Source: Basidiobolus meristosporus CBS 931.73 (Eukaryota > Basidiobolomycota > Basidiobolomycetes > Basidiobolales > Basidiobolaceae). From it: a DNA stretch of 64,000 nt. A program made the translations under genes and the position numbers. Of the stretch, positions 1-9,791 are shown one piece after another. Position 1 is the first letter of the stretch. Each line of letters begins with the position of its first letter. The notes below the pieces were generated by a model, which did no database searches, was not told where the DNA came from, and worked only from the letters and a program-made list of their open reading frames with translations. Location: positions 62,001 to 126,000 of the forward strand of contig MCFE01000037.1 of NCBI GenBank assembly GCA_002104905.1, in the 5' to 3' direction.

Positions 1-676
1 GAAGAGCACTGGTGGCTGCTGATTAGAACCGCTACCACTGCAGAGCCATCTTACCACGAACCTTTGATTTTGTCCTCAGCCACAGCGGTGTTGTTGATTA
101 TCGTATCATAACCAACATCCTGGCACATGCTTGATGGATTATTCAAGGGCCCGCAATAACTACCGCTGCCTTGGATTTCAACATCAGTTAACCAATTGAC
201 CTCGTCAACCAGAGTTACCAGAGCCTACCAAGGGTTACCAGGGCTCCGCCCAATAATAGAGTGCACCATCTTGAAGCCATTGGTTCGTATTGCTCAAACT
301 GCTCTTCAATGCGGACAGGTGGATGGCAAACAATCTGATATATACTGGATCCATTGACATCCCCTAAATTCCCCGAGATGAGGAGTGGCATGTACCCAAT
401 CTAGTGGATCTCTATGGATCAAACGGCCACCAAACATATGTATGATAACGGCTGCTCACTGTTACACTCGTTGATGTCCGACACAAACCTGTAACATTTC
501 CTGTACCAGCTATCACGCCCAACTGTAACGGTCGAAATTTGCAATCGTATTTGGTATTTTATATGGTGTGAGGATCATCCAGAATGGGTGGGGATGGTGA
601 TCTATGCATTAAACCCCAAATGCCAACCAACTTGCTGGCGAGCATTGTTAAAGTTACAACAGTGTTTAGCAATTAT
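1..676. other. no gene seen; region downstream of the KIN1-like gene
   Basis: I see no convincing coding exon here on either strand. A short imperfect direct repeat of the type GGTTACCAG(A/G)GC occurs around 205-245. The segment holds the 3' flank of the minus-strand KIN1-like kinase, whose stop codon is at 677. It may also hold the flank of a gene beyond the window edge. No tRNA cloverleaf was recognised. Confidence 0.5.
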
Positions 677-3225
677 TTACAACTTGAGGGATTTCAAAAG
701 CTGGGTACAAACATCCTTGTACTCCCACGGATGTCCACTCAACCGGCTGAACCTTATCCCGTGAAGCCCAAGAAGCAACGCAACCTTTACAATTGTTATT
801 TGGAAGCACAAAACCCCCTCTTCACCTCGGACGACCTCAGCGATCGGTTCGTCGCCCTCATCCTCAGAGGTACTTTCATCCGAGAACGACCCCGACTCCC
901 TCCTCTCGTCGGAGCAGCGGTCTGGGCTTGGTGTGGCATCAGAATTGTCGGGAAACAGCGCAGACTTGTGGCCCCGCAGTCCAAGCCGGGAACTCCAGTT
1001 CCGCTGTGGCTCTGGTGAGAGTAGAGTTTTGTTGGGTTCGTGTTTGCGATTTAAACGCCTGTTAGGCTTGTAGATGCATTCAAAGTATCCTTTTCCTTCG
1101 CGCCATTCAATCCCCAGCGCGTCTAAGGATTTTACGATATTCAACCGTATGGCGGCTGGCTTTTTGGTAGTAGTGGTCGTCACAGAAAACAGTCCTTTGA
1201 GGAATACCGGCCTGATGTACGCATCAGCGGTGCAGCTCGGACTCTGCGGCGGTGTTTGTCTCTGGGACTCGGTGGGTGCACCGGTTAGCAGTATGGTTGG
1301 TAAAGGCTCTTGGTGTTGAGCTGGCTCGGGACATACTTCGGCATCGTCCTGGCGCTTGGACTGCGAGGTATGCATGGATTTACTGCGTGACACGGCATCG
1401 TTGGATGATTTTTCGCTTTTGGATTTCTGGCTACCATACCTTCCCATTGCGGGTCGGAGGGCTTGGCTGATGCGACGAAAGACTTTCCCGGAACTGGACT
1501 CTGGTTGGATGACGCCGGTTAGTGATTAGTGCTGAGGTGCTTGAGAATTCCATGGTGTTACCTGAGAAGGATTTTTTGATTTTTCGGATTGAATCCTTGC
1601 GCTTTTCGGCTGGGGGCGGCGTTAGGTGTTGGCTCTGGGGCACAACGACCGGAGCTTGCACTTTTTCGCGATCCATCTTCTCCTGCACCAGGTAATAAAT
1701 GGATAGAAGGGGGTGGCGGAAGTGATCGTGCTGTTCCTTATATGCTTCACTCTCCAAGACACCCTCCAGCTGAGCCCGAATACTCTCTTCACCACCAAAC
1801 TCGAATCCGGCCATCCGTTTGATCACATCACCATCCAATGGTGATGCAAGTGGCTTACGTTGAGGAACATGACTCTCGACAGGGCTTTCATAGTCAATAT
1901 TCATCCACGGGTGCTGAATGATCTCATCCATTGTTGCTCGCTCTGAGGGATCGGCCACCAGTATTCTAGATAAGAGACTCTTGCACTCTGTTATGTGGTC
2001 AGACAACGGGTAACACAAAACAGTCGATCGAAAGGGTGGACTTACCACAACTGAGCCAATCAGGGTACTCGACATGGGCCTTTTTGATTTTTGCATGAAG
2101 AGTCGGCATATTGGCGCCTTCAAAAGGAACTCTTCCACACACCAGAACATACAGAACAATCCCCATGCTCCATATGTCTATCTCCGGGCCCGTGTAAGCC
2201 CGCGAATGGAGTAGCTCCGGAGCAGCAAAGTACAAGGACCCGCAGAACGTCGACAGTTGAGAGCACGGCGAATACAGATTGGAGAGGCCGAAGTCGATGA
2301 TTTTTATGGAGCCGTCGGTATCGATCAAGATGTTTTCGATCTTGAGATCTGGTCGAAGAAAATCCTTGTTAGTCCATGATCAGTTGCTCAAGCCAACTAA
2401 AACGCACCTCTGTGCACGACCGAATTCTTATGGCAATAATCTGCATGAAAATTGTGATTAGCTCGGATGCTGGTGCTGATACCGATACCAATGCCGATGC
2501 CGATGCCGATGCCGGTTCTCTCTGATTGTACTTACCTAGCGCAGAGCAGATTTGTCTGGCGAACTCACGCGCCTTCTCCTCTTTCAGTTTCCCGTGGCTG
2601 ATGATGTAATCCAAGAGCTGGCCACCATTGATGTACTCGAGAAAAAGGTAGTAATGCGTTGGTTGGATCATGATGTCGGTCAGCTTCGCGATGTTAGGGT
2701 GATGCAACAGCGACATTATTGCGGCTTCACGAACGATTCGAACTTCCCTATTGTCATCCTTCTTTCGATTCCTGGAGTCGTCGTTCGCAGGCGGTGCACG
2801 TGATACAATCTTCACGGCAAACTGCCAAGGAAATCCCATTAGCCTATGAAAACGCGCAAAATCACAAACCACCACTTTACCTTGCTTCCAGAAGCATAGT
2901 GAACGCCCAGTTTCACTTTCCCCATTCCGCCAACCCCCAACGTCTTGGTCAGTCGGTAATTCCCTATGCACCTTTGACTGTACGAGCAATAACTTCTTTT
3001 CATAGCAGGGGTAGGGGTGTCACTGGGCTGTTTTCCAGCGGCTGGGTTATTAAGCGGCTGTTGGTGTGTAGATATATTGACAGGAGCGCCCACCATTTCA
3101 TAGGCGCTCTGCTCCTTACTAAAGGTTAGGTCACGGCATAATGAGTTGGGGGAAGTATAAAGCGGCTCAGTCGACTGCAGCAAAACGTCTACTTCAGGTA
3201 ATTGCAAAAACTTGAACTCGCCCAT
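677..3225 (-). CDS. KIN1: KIN1/KIN2-type (MARK/PAR-1 family) serine/threonine protein kinase with C-terminal KA1 domain
   Basis: Six exons can be joined on the minus strand: 3225-2881, 2821-2536, 2440-2408, 2348-2046, 1987-1440 and 1360-677. They give about 732 aa. The kinase domain (about residues 90-351) has a glycine loop GVGGMGKV, invariant Lys 119 in FAVK, catalytic HRDLK with Asp 222, DFG at 240-242 and the APEL motif. A Ser/Pro-rich linker follows. The last ~150 residues resemble a KA1 domain and end in a helix with [14 protein letters not shown]. In fungi, KIN1/KIN2 kinases act at the plasma membrane in polarity, secretion and cell-wall control; KA1 binds acidic lipids. The ATG at 3225 was chosen because the open frame upstream has no ATG. 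At about 730 aa it is shorter than many fungal Kin1 proteins, so an additional 5' exon cannot be excluded. All introns are 58-95 nt with GT..AG ends. Confidence 0.9.
2408..2440 (-). other. 33-nt micro-exon of the KIN1-like gene, encoding the start of the catalytic loop
   Basis: The 33-nt exon lies between introns 2441-2535 and 2349-2407. With flanking split codons it encodes [12 protein letters not shown], which brings the kinase to HRDLK in the correct frame. Without it the catalytic loop is lost. Its acceptor (TGCAG) and donor (GAG|GTGCG) are canonical, and the following intron has an ACTAAC branch-like sequence. Confidence 0.85.
2474..2514. repeat. short hexanucleotide repeat (GATGCC/GATACC) inside a KIN1 intron
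   Basis: About seven degenerate six-base units of the form GATRCC lie within the kinase intron 2441-2535. The intron is the longest of the gene because of this tract, so its length may vary between strains. Confidence 0.75.
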
Positions 3226-3981
3226 TCTACCGTTAGTGTGTGTAAAAAGGGGCAAAAGGTACGATTATGTTAGATATTTACAAGCAGTGGGTTAGGTTAG
3301 GTAGACGATTAGGTCTGCAGCGGTATTTCAATGAAATCAAGCAGAAGTTGGAAGTATGAAAAAGTTGTGAAGCTGAACCATATAAATACTTGGTCATCGA
3401 CTCGCCTCAATCCTGGTTTTATCAGGTTGCTGATTGAGTAGCAGAGTAACATGAAATCGCCTAGGAATTAGCGAGTGGTTTCCTATTCAAGAAAGACATT
3501 TGTGTAAGGAATATGGATTGGCTCCTGAGATAAAGTTTGACTTCGGATGAAATTGTTTTCCTCCCTGATTGACCAAGTCACTGTTGCCTGATTATCTGTT
3601 GAAGTATTCAGTGCAGTCCTGATTGAGCATACAATAAATGCAGTGTAACTAGTGTTAGATACGAATGGGTTAGGTTGTCTCAAGTCTTCTCTGAAAAGAA
3701 GAACCGAAGGTAACCTATGACGCGATTGCGAAATGTGAGCGGTTGAGTGGAGCCTTGGACAACCAAGTTTATGCAGTGAAACTCTCCTTTGGATCTTAGT
3801 TAACACCGGTTTGATGATTTCTCTATTCGTAGTTTGTGCGCTCTCGTGGTTAAAGGATTTTCTCACTGAACCCAACCACCAACGGCAACCCTGATTAAAT
3901 TAAGCAATCTTTGGTTGATTGTGGATTGCAGCCAATGATTAATAGGTTTGCTGCTTGGTCGGAAACCAAACTACTTTCGCC
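3226..3981. promoter_or_regulatory. divergent intergenic region between the KIN1-like kinase and NAA30
   Basis: The 756-bp spacer separates two divergently transcribed genes and so must carry both promoters. An open frame on the minus strand at 3483-3875 has no ATG and no recognisable domain, so I do not call it a gene. No specific promoter element can be assigned with confidence. Confidence 0.5.
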
Positions 3982-4730
3982 ATGTCAACTACTCCGGAGT
4001 TGGAGACGCAGAAGAAGGAGCTGGAATACGTCCCCTATGAAAGCGAATTACAACTACCTTCGATGATCTCCCTCATCGAGAAAGATCTTTCCGAGCCTTA
4101 CTCCGTTTACACCTACAGATATTTTATTCACCAATGGCCAAATCTTTGTTTTCTGGTATGCGTGTTTCCCCAACTTAGTACATCTTCCCGGGTTCTTTGA
4201 AGAGAACCCCTTCTTACTATACGCCAACTTAAGCGCGCTATCCATTGACGCTGACTTATTTATTCTATGCTCGAACTAGACCATGGACGGAGATAAATGT
4301 GTGGGCGTTATCATATGTAAACTAGACGTGCACAAGAATATCTTACGCGGATACATCGCCATGTTAGCAGTGGCGAAGGAGTATCGAAAGCGCAAGATCG
4401 GTACTTCTGCCACTTGGAATCTTCTTCCGGTCAGCTTCTTATGTGTTCCCCCTTTAGGTACCACCTTGGTTCAGATGGCCATCAACGCGATGAAACAGCA
4501 GAACGCCGACGAGGTACACTAGCAACCCATGACTTAGCCCTCATTCCTTCGGTGCCCCGACTAACGAAACCGGTTGCCTTTAGATTGTCCTGGAAACGGA
4601 GTACACAAATAAAGGCGCACTGAGCCTATACCAGAATCTTGGTTTCGTACGGGACAAGCGCCTGTACCGATATTACTTGAACGGGGTGGATGCGTTTCGC
4701 CTGAAGCTGTGGTGCAAAAGTGTAGCATAG
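3982..4730 (+). CDS. NAA30: NatC catalytic subunit, N-alpha-acetyltransferase 30 (MAK3-like)
   Basis: Four exons, 3982-4155, 4280-4400, 4458-4513 and 4584-4730, give 165 aa, the usual size for Mak3/Naa30. The protein is a GNAT fold that is nearly colinear with the family: [31 protein letters not shown] (beta-4), the acetyl-CoA loop around residues 94-100, [14 protein letters not shown] and the C-terminal signature [14 protein letters not shown]. NatC acetylates the N-terminus of nascent proteins beginning Met-hydrophobic, in complex with Naa35 and Naa38 at the ribosome. The ATG at 3982 is the only Met that fits; an in-frame TTG lies nine codons upstream. One oddity is that the R-x-x-G-x-G/A loop reads RKRKIG, so Lys 97 replaces the first glycine. 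Confidence 0.95.
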
Positions 4731-4931
4731 CTATGCAATCTCGTATCGTCCCCCGGCCCCATATAAATACTGCCTGTCTTTCCATTGAATAAACAACGTA
4801 CGTGTTCCTAATCATATACCAGTAGGCTCAAGTCATTTATTAATTATTTTACTTGCTAGTCGTATCATACACTTTAGGATCACAGCGGGCATTGACAAAA
4901 AGAAGTTCGGAGGGGAGGGAGATTAGCCTGG

Positions 4932-6959
4932 CTACCAGATATTTACTCTTTCTGATTCGCTTCGGTACATCTTGTCACCTTGCTTGACACCGAAAGCGTC
5001 ATAAAATTCCTTGAAGTTGGACAAGGGTCCGTTCACTCTCCAGATCCCTGGCGCATGGGGATCGGTACGTAGACGATACAAGGCCTCTTCCTTGCGAACG
5101 ATGTTCTTCCAGACCTGGGCATACGCGGTGAAGAATTGCTGCTCGGGGGTGAGTCCATCGACGGTGCCAACCGCGCCAGGATTGTTCTTTTGCCATTCCT
5201 GGAAAGCAAGATAGGAGAGTTTCACTCCACCGATGTCGGCGATATTTTCCCCCTGGGTGAGATTCCCATTGACCTTGGAGCCGTACATGTCGTAGCTGCT
5301 GTACAGGTCGATCACCGTCTTCGCCCGCTTGTCGAACTCTTCCGCATCTTTCTTTGTCCACCAGTCTACGAGATTCCCTTGCACATTGTAGTTGCGGCCC
5401 TGGTCATCGTAGCCGTGGGTGATTTCGTGGCCAATGACTGCGCCGATGCCTCCGAAATTGTAAGCAGGCTTCCCCTTGGGGTTCTTCTCGTCGGGTGCGT
5501 AGAAGAATGGTGGCTGCAAGATGCCGGCAGGGAAGGCAATGTCGTTGAAGTCCGGAGCGTAATAGGCGTTCACCTCGTATGCGGTCATGAACCATTTGGA
5601 TTTGTCAGTCGGCGCGTTCGCAGCCTTGAGAACGTCCCTAAAGTTCGCCAGGGATGCACGGAGAACGTTCGAGATGAACGGACGGTAGCGGGATACCTTG
5701 ATATGGGAGTAATCCTCCCACTTGTCGGGGTAGCCAATCTTGACATTCAGTCCCTTCAACTTCTCCACCGCTTTCTTGCGGGTCTCGGGACTCATCCAGT
5801 CGATGGTTTCAAGTCGGGTCTCCAGTGCCTTCTGGATGAACTGAACCATTTCCAGGGCCTGTGCCTTCGCCTCAGGCTTGAACTTGTCCTTGACAAACAG
5901 TTGACTGACGGTATCGGGGATTTGAGATCCTATCTCTCGAAGGAGGAACTTCCAACGAGGGGTAGGCTGATCTTGTCCTCGAAGGGTACGGCCAAAGAAG
6001 TCAAAGTCTTGCGACTTGAATCTTTCGTCGAGGTAGGCTGCGCTTGAACCCAACACCTGCCACTCCAGGTACACTCGCCAATCTTCAGGGCGGAACTTCT
6101 GGAACAGCTTGTTGAAGAACTTGAAGAAGTTGGGATTGTCGATGATGACGTCTCCATCTCCGAAGCAGTGTCCCTTGTGCCAGCCCAACGATTGGCAGTA
6201 GGAATACCAAGGGAAGGATGGGGTGATGGAGCGAAGCTGCTTGAAGGAGAGCTTGTTGTAGACACGGTGGACATCGCGAAGCTCAACGGAGGAGAGGGAA
6301 TTCTCCGCCAGCGCAGTTTCGAAATCCAACACCGTCTTCGCCCTCGCTTTGCCGTTCTTCGCTCTAGCCAAAGTGAAGATCTTCTCGATATGGGTGAGGT
6401 ACTTCTGGCGGGTTTCGGCCTGCCCCGCCTCGATGTAGTAATCCTTGTTGGGGAGAGAAAGTCCGCTTTGTCCCATGTAGGATAAGCTCCAAGTGGAATT
6501 CTTGCTATCGGGTTGAGAGCCGAAAGCGAACAGTGGACTGCCTCCATGAACCGAGATAGATAGACTGTGGAGCTTACCGAGTACCTTGGCGACATCATCA
6601 GGGTTGCGAACTGTTCCAGCCTGGCGCAGTAAACCTCTGATAGGGGCTAGTCCAGCCTTTGCGATGAGGCGGGTATTCATACCTGAAGCGTAGAAGTCGC
6701 CCAATAGAGTGGAGGTGGAAGCGTTTCCAGCCTTCTCCAGAGTTGTCAGTAAGAACTCGGAGTTCTCCTGGTTAAGGACGGAGAAGGTGTTCCAAATGGA
6801 TTGGTCCTCAGGGATTTTGGTGGATTTTATCCAGTCGTAATTGGCATGGAAGTAGAAGTCCTCGGTTGCCGAAGGAGCCTGTGATGGGAGGTCCTGGGCG
6901 CAGATGGAGTTGCCAGTGATGGCCAGGGAAAGCGCAAGAAGACTAGCCACTTTTCTCAT
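4932..6959 (-). CDS. secreted M13-family zinc metalloprotease (neprilysin/PepO-like)
   Basis: A single uninterrupted exon encodes 675 aa. The N-terminus (MRKVASLLALSLAITG) is a signal peptide with probable cleavage near residues 20-21. There is no later membrane anchor, so the enzyme is probably secreted. The M13 signatures are all present: NAYY at 464-467, the zinc motif HEITH with His 511, Glu 512 and His 515, and GENIADIGG with the third ligand Glu 571 and Asp 575. The C-terminus ends ERVNIW and lacks the Cys of animal neprilysin (CxxW), as in bacterial PepO-like members. Length matches the family. The ATG at 6959 was chosen because it starts the signal peptide; the open frame extends 25 codons further upstream without an ATG. 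All of the other traced genes here have introns. Expected role: extracellular oligopeptide cleavage. Confidence 0.95.
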   Translation of the reverse strand: MRKVASLLALSLAITGNSICAQDLPSQAPSATEDFYFHANYDWIKSTKIPEDQSIWNTFSVLNQENSEFLLTTLEKAGNASTSTLLGDFYASGMNTRLIAKAGLAPIRGLLRQAGTVRNPDDVAKVLGKLHSLSISVHGGSPLFAFGSQPDSKNSTWSLSYMGQSGLSLPNKDYYIEAGQAETRQKYLTHIEKIFTLARAKNGKARAKTVLDFETALAENSLSSVELRDVHRVYNKLSFKQLRSITPSFPWYSYCQSLGWHKGHCFGDGDVIIDNPNFFKFFNKLFQKFRPEDWRVYLEWQVLGSSAAYLDERFKSQDFDFFGRTLRGQDQPTPRWKFLLREIGSQIPDTVSQLFVKDKFKPEAKAQALEMVQFIQKALETRLETIDWMSPETRKKAVEKLKGLNVKIGYPDKWEDYSHIKVSRYRPFISNVLRASLANFRDVLKAANAPTDKSKWFMTAYEVNAYYAPDFNDIAFPAGILQPPFFYAPDEKNPKGKPAYNFGGIGAVIGHEITHGYDDQGRNYNVQGNLVDWWTKKDAEEFDKRAKTVIDLYSSYDMYGSKVNGNLTQGENIADIGGVKLSYLAFQEWQKNNPGAVGTVDGLTPEQQFFTAYAQVWKNIVRKEEALYRLRTDPHAPGIWRVNGPLSNFKEFYDAFGVKQGDKMYRSESERVNIW

Positions 6960-7700
6960 GGTATAATGGATATTTTCTAGAGAGGATAAAGTTTTAAAAA
7001 GGGGCGGGCATAATTGATTATATAGGAATGGCAAGGATCATGTCTACCGCGCATATCATTACAGCGCCTGCCATAACTAGCCACAGGACGGAGTTGATTG
7101 GAAGGCTGGCGGCTGCAGGAGAAGTTACCCTACCAAGCGGTAACATACATCAATTAGCAAATGAAGGATATCGCGTGACCGTGATCATCACGTTGGGTTG
7201 AAATGGTGCAACACAGAGGAGCAGTCCAATTAAATCAGCAGTGTGGTCGACATGGATTGATATTCGTCATAAGATCATATGGGCCGTTACCCGGTCTCTT
7301 GATTCTGGCTACCCAAAGTTTCATGTTTGTTGACTGTTGTTCCTCACAAGTCTACCAAATGCGGTGACTGTTGTTACCCCACGGCTACCAGCATGGATTG
7401 ATTTGATGTCCGAATCGTACGTCCGGCGCACATTGAGTCGAGCATCATTACGTTTGCCATGACGAATCTTGTTTAAGATTGCGAAGTGTGCTAACTGCTA
7501 GCTTATCTTGATCCAACGGCTCCTATCGGCCAATGGACATCCCGGGTCAAAATGTATAGCCGCCAGAGGAGAGATTAGACAAAAAGGTAAGCAGATACTC
7601 TCGATTCAACCGAATGGCCCCACCGTAACCAAACCAATAGCGACCAGGATGGCTTCAATATAAATGTCCCACGGCAAGCTCGGGAAACGGTCTTCGGGCG
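6960..7700. promoter_or_regulatory. divergent intergenic region between the M13 protease and the PIN-like transporter
   Basis: A 741-bp spacer between genes transcribed away from each other. No coding exon was recognised and no individual promoter motif can be assigned. Confidence 0.5.
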
Positions 7701-9021
7701 ATGGATGTTGCGAGTCTTATTAAAGCCAGTGGTGAGGTAGGCGTTCGCATCCACGTTACCTAGGCATATGGGACTAATCCCCCTGTAGGCAATCCTTCAG
7801 ATCGCCGTCACCTGCGGGACTGGGATATATCTAGCGAAGAATGGAATCCTCTCTAGGGATCTACAAAAGGTTGGTTCAGACATTGTCTCGATAAGCGGGC
7901 CACTAAACCTCGACACACCCTAGTCCCTGTCGAACCTGAATCTCAATTTCCTGACTCCGTGCCTGCTTTTCACCACCGTGGCGTTCGCGGTTTCTCCCAG
8001 CGTGTTTCTGACTTTCTGGCCCATTCCGAGCTACAGTTTAATCTTCACCCTGATTTCGATGCTCGCGTCCACGATATGCGCGCGCCTCTTCCACTTCAGC
8101 AAAGCCCAGGCCAATTTCTCCAAGGCAGCAAGCATGTTCCCTAACACCAACAGCCTGCCCATCCCTCTGATCCAGAGCTTGGCAAACAGCACTGCCGCCA
8201 AGATGCTGCTGTGGGACGACAACGATACGCCGGAAAATGTACAGGCTAGAGGGATTTCATATATCGTGATCTTCGCCATATTAGGCAATTTCCTTCGTTT
8301 CAGCTATGGCTTCCAACTGTTGGACACCCCGATTACGCAGACCAACGACGATCATCTCCCTGAACATGACAAATCCATCGATTCCGATTACGCTAGCTCT
8401 ACCGGCGATGAAGGTGCTTCTGAGTATGCCGGTCTGCTTGGCCAGCCATCGACACACAGCACCCCCAACCTCTTTCAGGTGTTGGTGAGTAAAATCAAGC
8501 AGAGCTACAAGATTGTCCGCAAGGTGTTCAACCCGCCTCTTTACGCCACCTTCGCCGGGTTGTTTGTGGGGCTCATACCCAGGCTCAAGGGGCTGCTGTT
8601 TGGATCCAACCCGATATTCCGCCCGATCATGCGGGCCATTGATATCTGCGGTCAGGCGTCGATCCCGTTGATTCTTCTTTGCCTCGGCGCCCAGCTTTAC
8701 GCATTGTCGGGACGGAGCGGGTTCAAGAAAGTCATCTGGACAATCGTCGTTCAACGGCTGCTCGTCATGCCGATGGTGGCCATAGGGGTCGTACTGCTTA
8801 CGCATAAACTGATTTCCCTCGGAAGCGATCCGGTGTTTGTGTTGACCATGATGATCCTCGGCAGTGGCCCCACCGCTGTCAATCTCATGAACATCTGTCA
8901 GGCGCTGGGGAACTACGAGGACGAGATGGCTGAGCTTCTGCTGTATTCCTATTTAATCGCCGCACCCGCCCTTACCCTCTGGGTAGTTGTTTACTTATGG
9001 GTGATTGGGCAGACCTTTTGA
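7701..9021 (+). CDS. PIN-like / auxin efflux carrier family membrane transport protein
   Basis: Three exons, 7701-7736, 7789-7869 and 7924-9021, encode about 404 aa. The first two exons give the typical start of the family: a first membrane helix (AILQIAVTCGTGIYLAKNG), a short amphipathic stretch, then NLNLNFLTPCLLFTTVAF, the second helix with its Asn-Pro-containing loop. Further N-terminal helices are followed by an acidic, Ser-rich cytosolic loop (about residues 165-210). The C-terminal half holds about five helices, including PPLYATFAGLFVGLIP, IPLILLCLGAQLYAL and the end helix YLIAAPALTLWVVVYLWVIG. Fungal members (for example Ecm3-like) sit in ER or vacuolar membranes; the substrate is not established. 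The start at 7701 is supported by in-frame splicing of all three exons. Confidence 0.9.
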
Positions 9022-9791
9022 TGTATATTTGCTTGATAATCATAATGCATAGACCACAGCAAAATCGGCTCCTGTCCGAGCCGTCGTGCTGGTTGGAATA
9101 AAGATCGGATGTTTGGCTTGCCCTCAGGACTGCATCGACATGGGGATACCGCCCGTCGGACACACGACAACTTGTGCATAAAGAATTTATTCTTCACCAG
9201 CCATGCTTTCTCTCATCTCAGCGTGGTTGTTGTTACGAAGGTGAGATAAAAACAAACTTAATGGATACCTAACATTGGAGACCGGGGATTCGGTGAAATT
9301 GGGGCCGCCACGTCCGAGAGATATTGGATACCCCTTGGACAGGTCAACATCTGGGGCCACCATTAGATATGTATGGGACGAGAGAAAGGGGGAGGTGAAA
9401 AGAGATGGATATGGCAAAGAAAGGTCAACGGCGTCAACCAATTCCAAAAACACCGATGGTGTGAGACAGTGTAAAAGACGTGGATGAGAAGCAGAGTCAC
9501 TTAAAATTATTAAAAATGGGTGGAGGGGAGAGGGGGTGGCGAAGGGAAGGCAAGGGAAGAGAGGAAATGATGAAAAGAGAGAGGTATGAAATTAGGCACT
9601 GTAACTATCTCATGGCAACTCGGACATCTGGGTTCTCAGGAACCTCTATCTGTACACAAGATGAAGAAAAACAAAGACAAAGCATCAAAAATAATAGCGG
9701 AGTGCGTGAAATGGGGAAATCACTGGGTCGAGATCTAACGCTCGCCGAGTAAACTGAATGGAAGCAACAGTGGAGTCATCCCCCACCTCCT
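9022..9791. other. convergent 3' intergenic region with a purine-rich tract
   Basis: This spacer separates the ends of the plus-strand PIN-like gene and the minus-strand casein kinase. It carries a strongly purine-rich plus strand around 9500-9595 (runs of GGGGAGAGGGGG and GAAGGGAAGG type). No gene or RNA was recognised. Confidence 0.55.

Noticed and set aside
584-1065. Open frames on the plus strand over the KIN1 3' exon
   Set aside because: The minus strand encodes the KA1 domain here; the plus-strand frames have no similarity or structure.
3483-3875. 130-codon open frame on the minus strand between KIN1 and NAA30
   Set aside because: It has no ATG (starts at TTG), no recognisable domain and lies in a divergent promoter region.
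5136-6047. 303-codon open frame antisense to the M13 protease
   Set aside because: It is a shadow of a high-GC third-position gene; its translation resembles no family and the opposite strand has all M13 motifs.
8281-8805. 174-codon open frame antisense to the PIN-like gene
   Set aside because: It is the complement of a well-supported membrane protein exon and shows only the biased composition expected of an antisense shadow.
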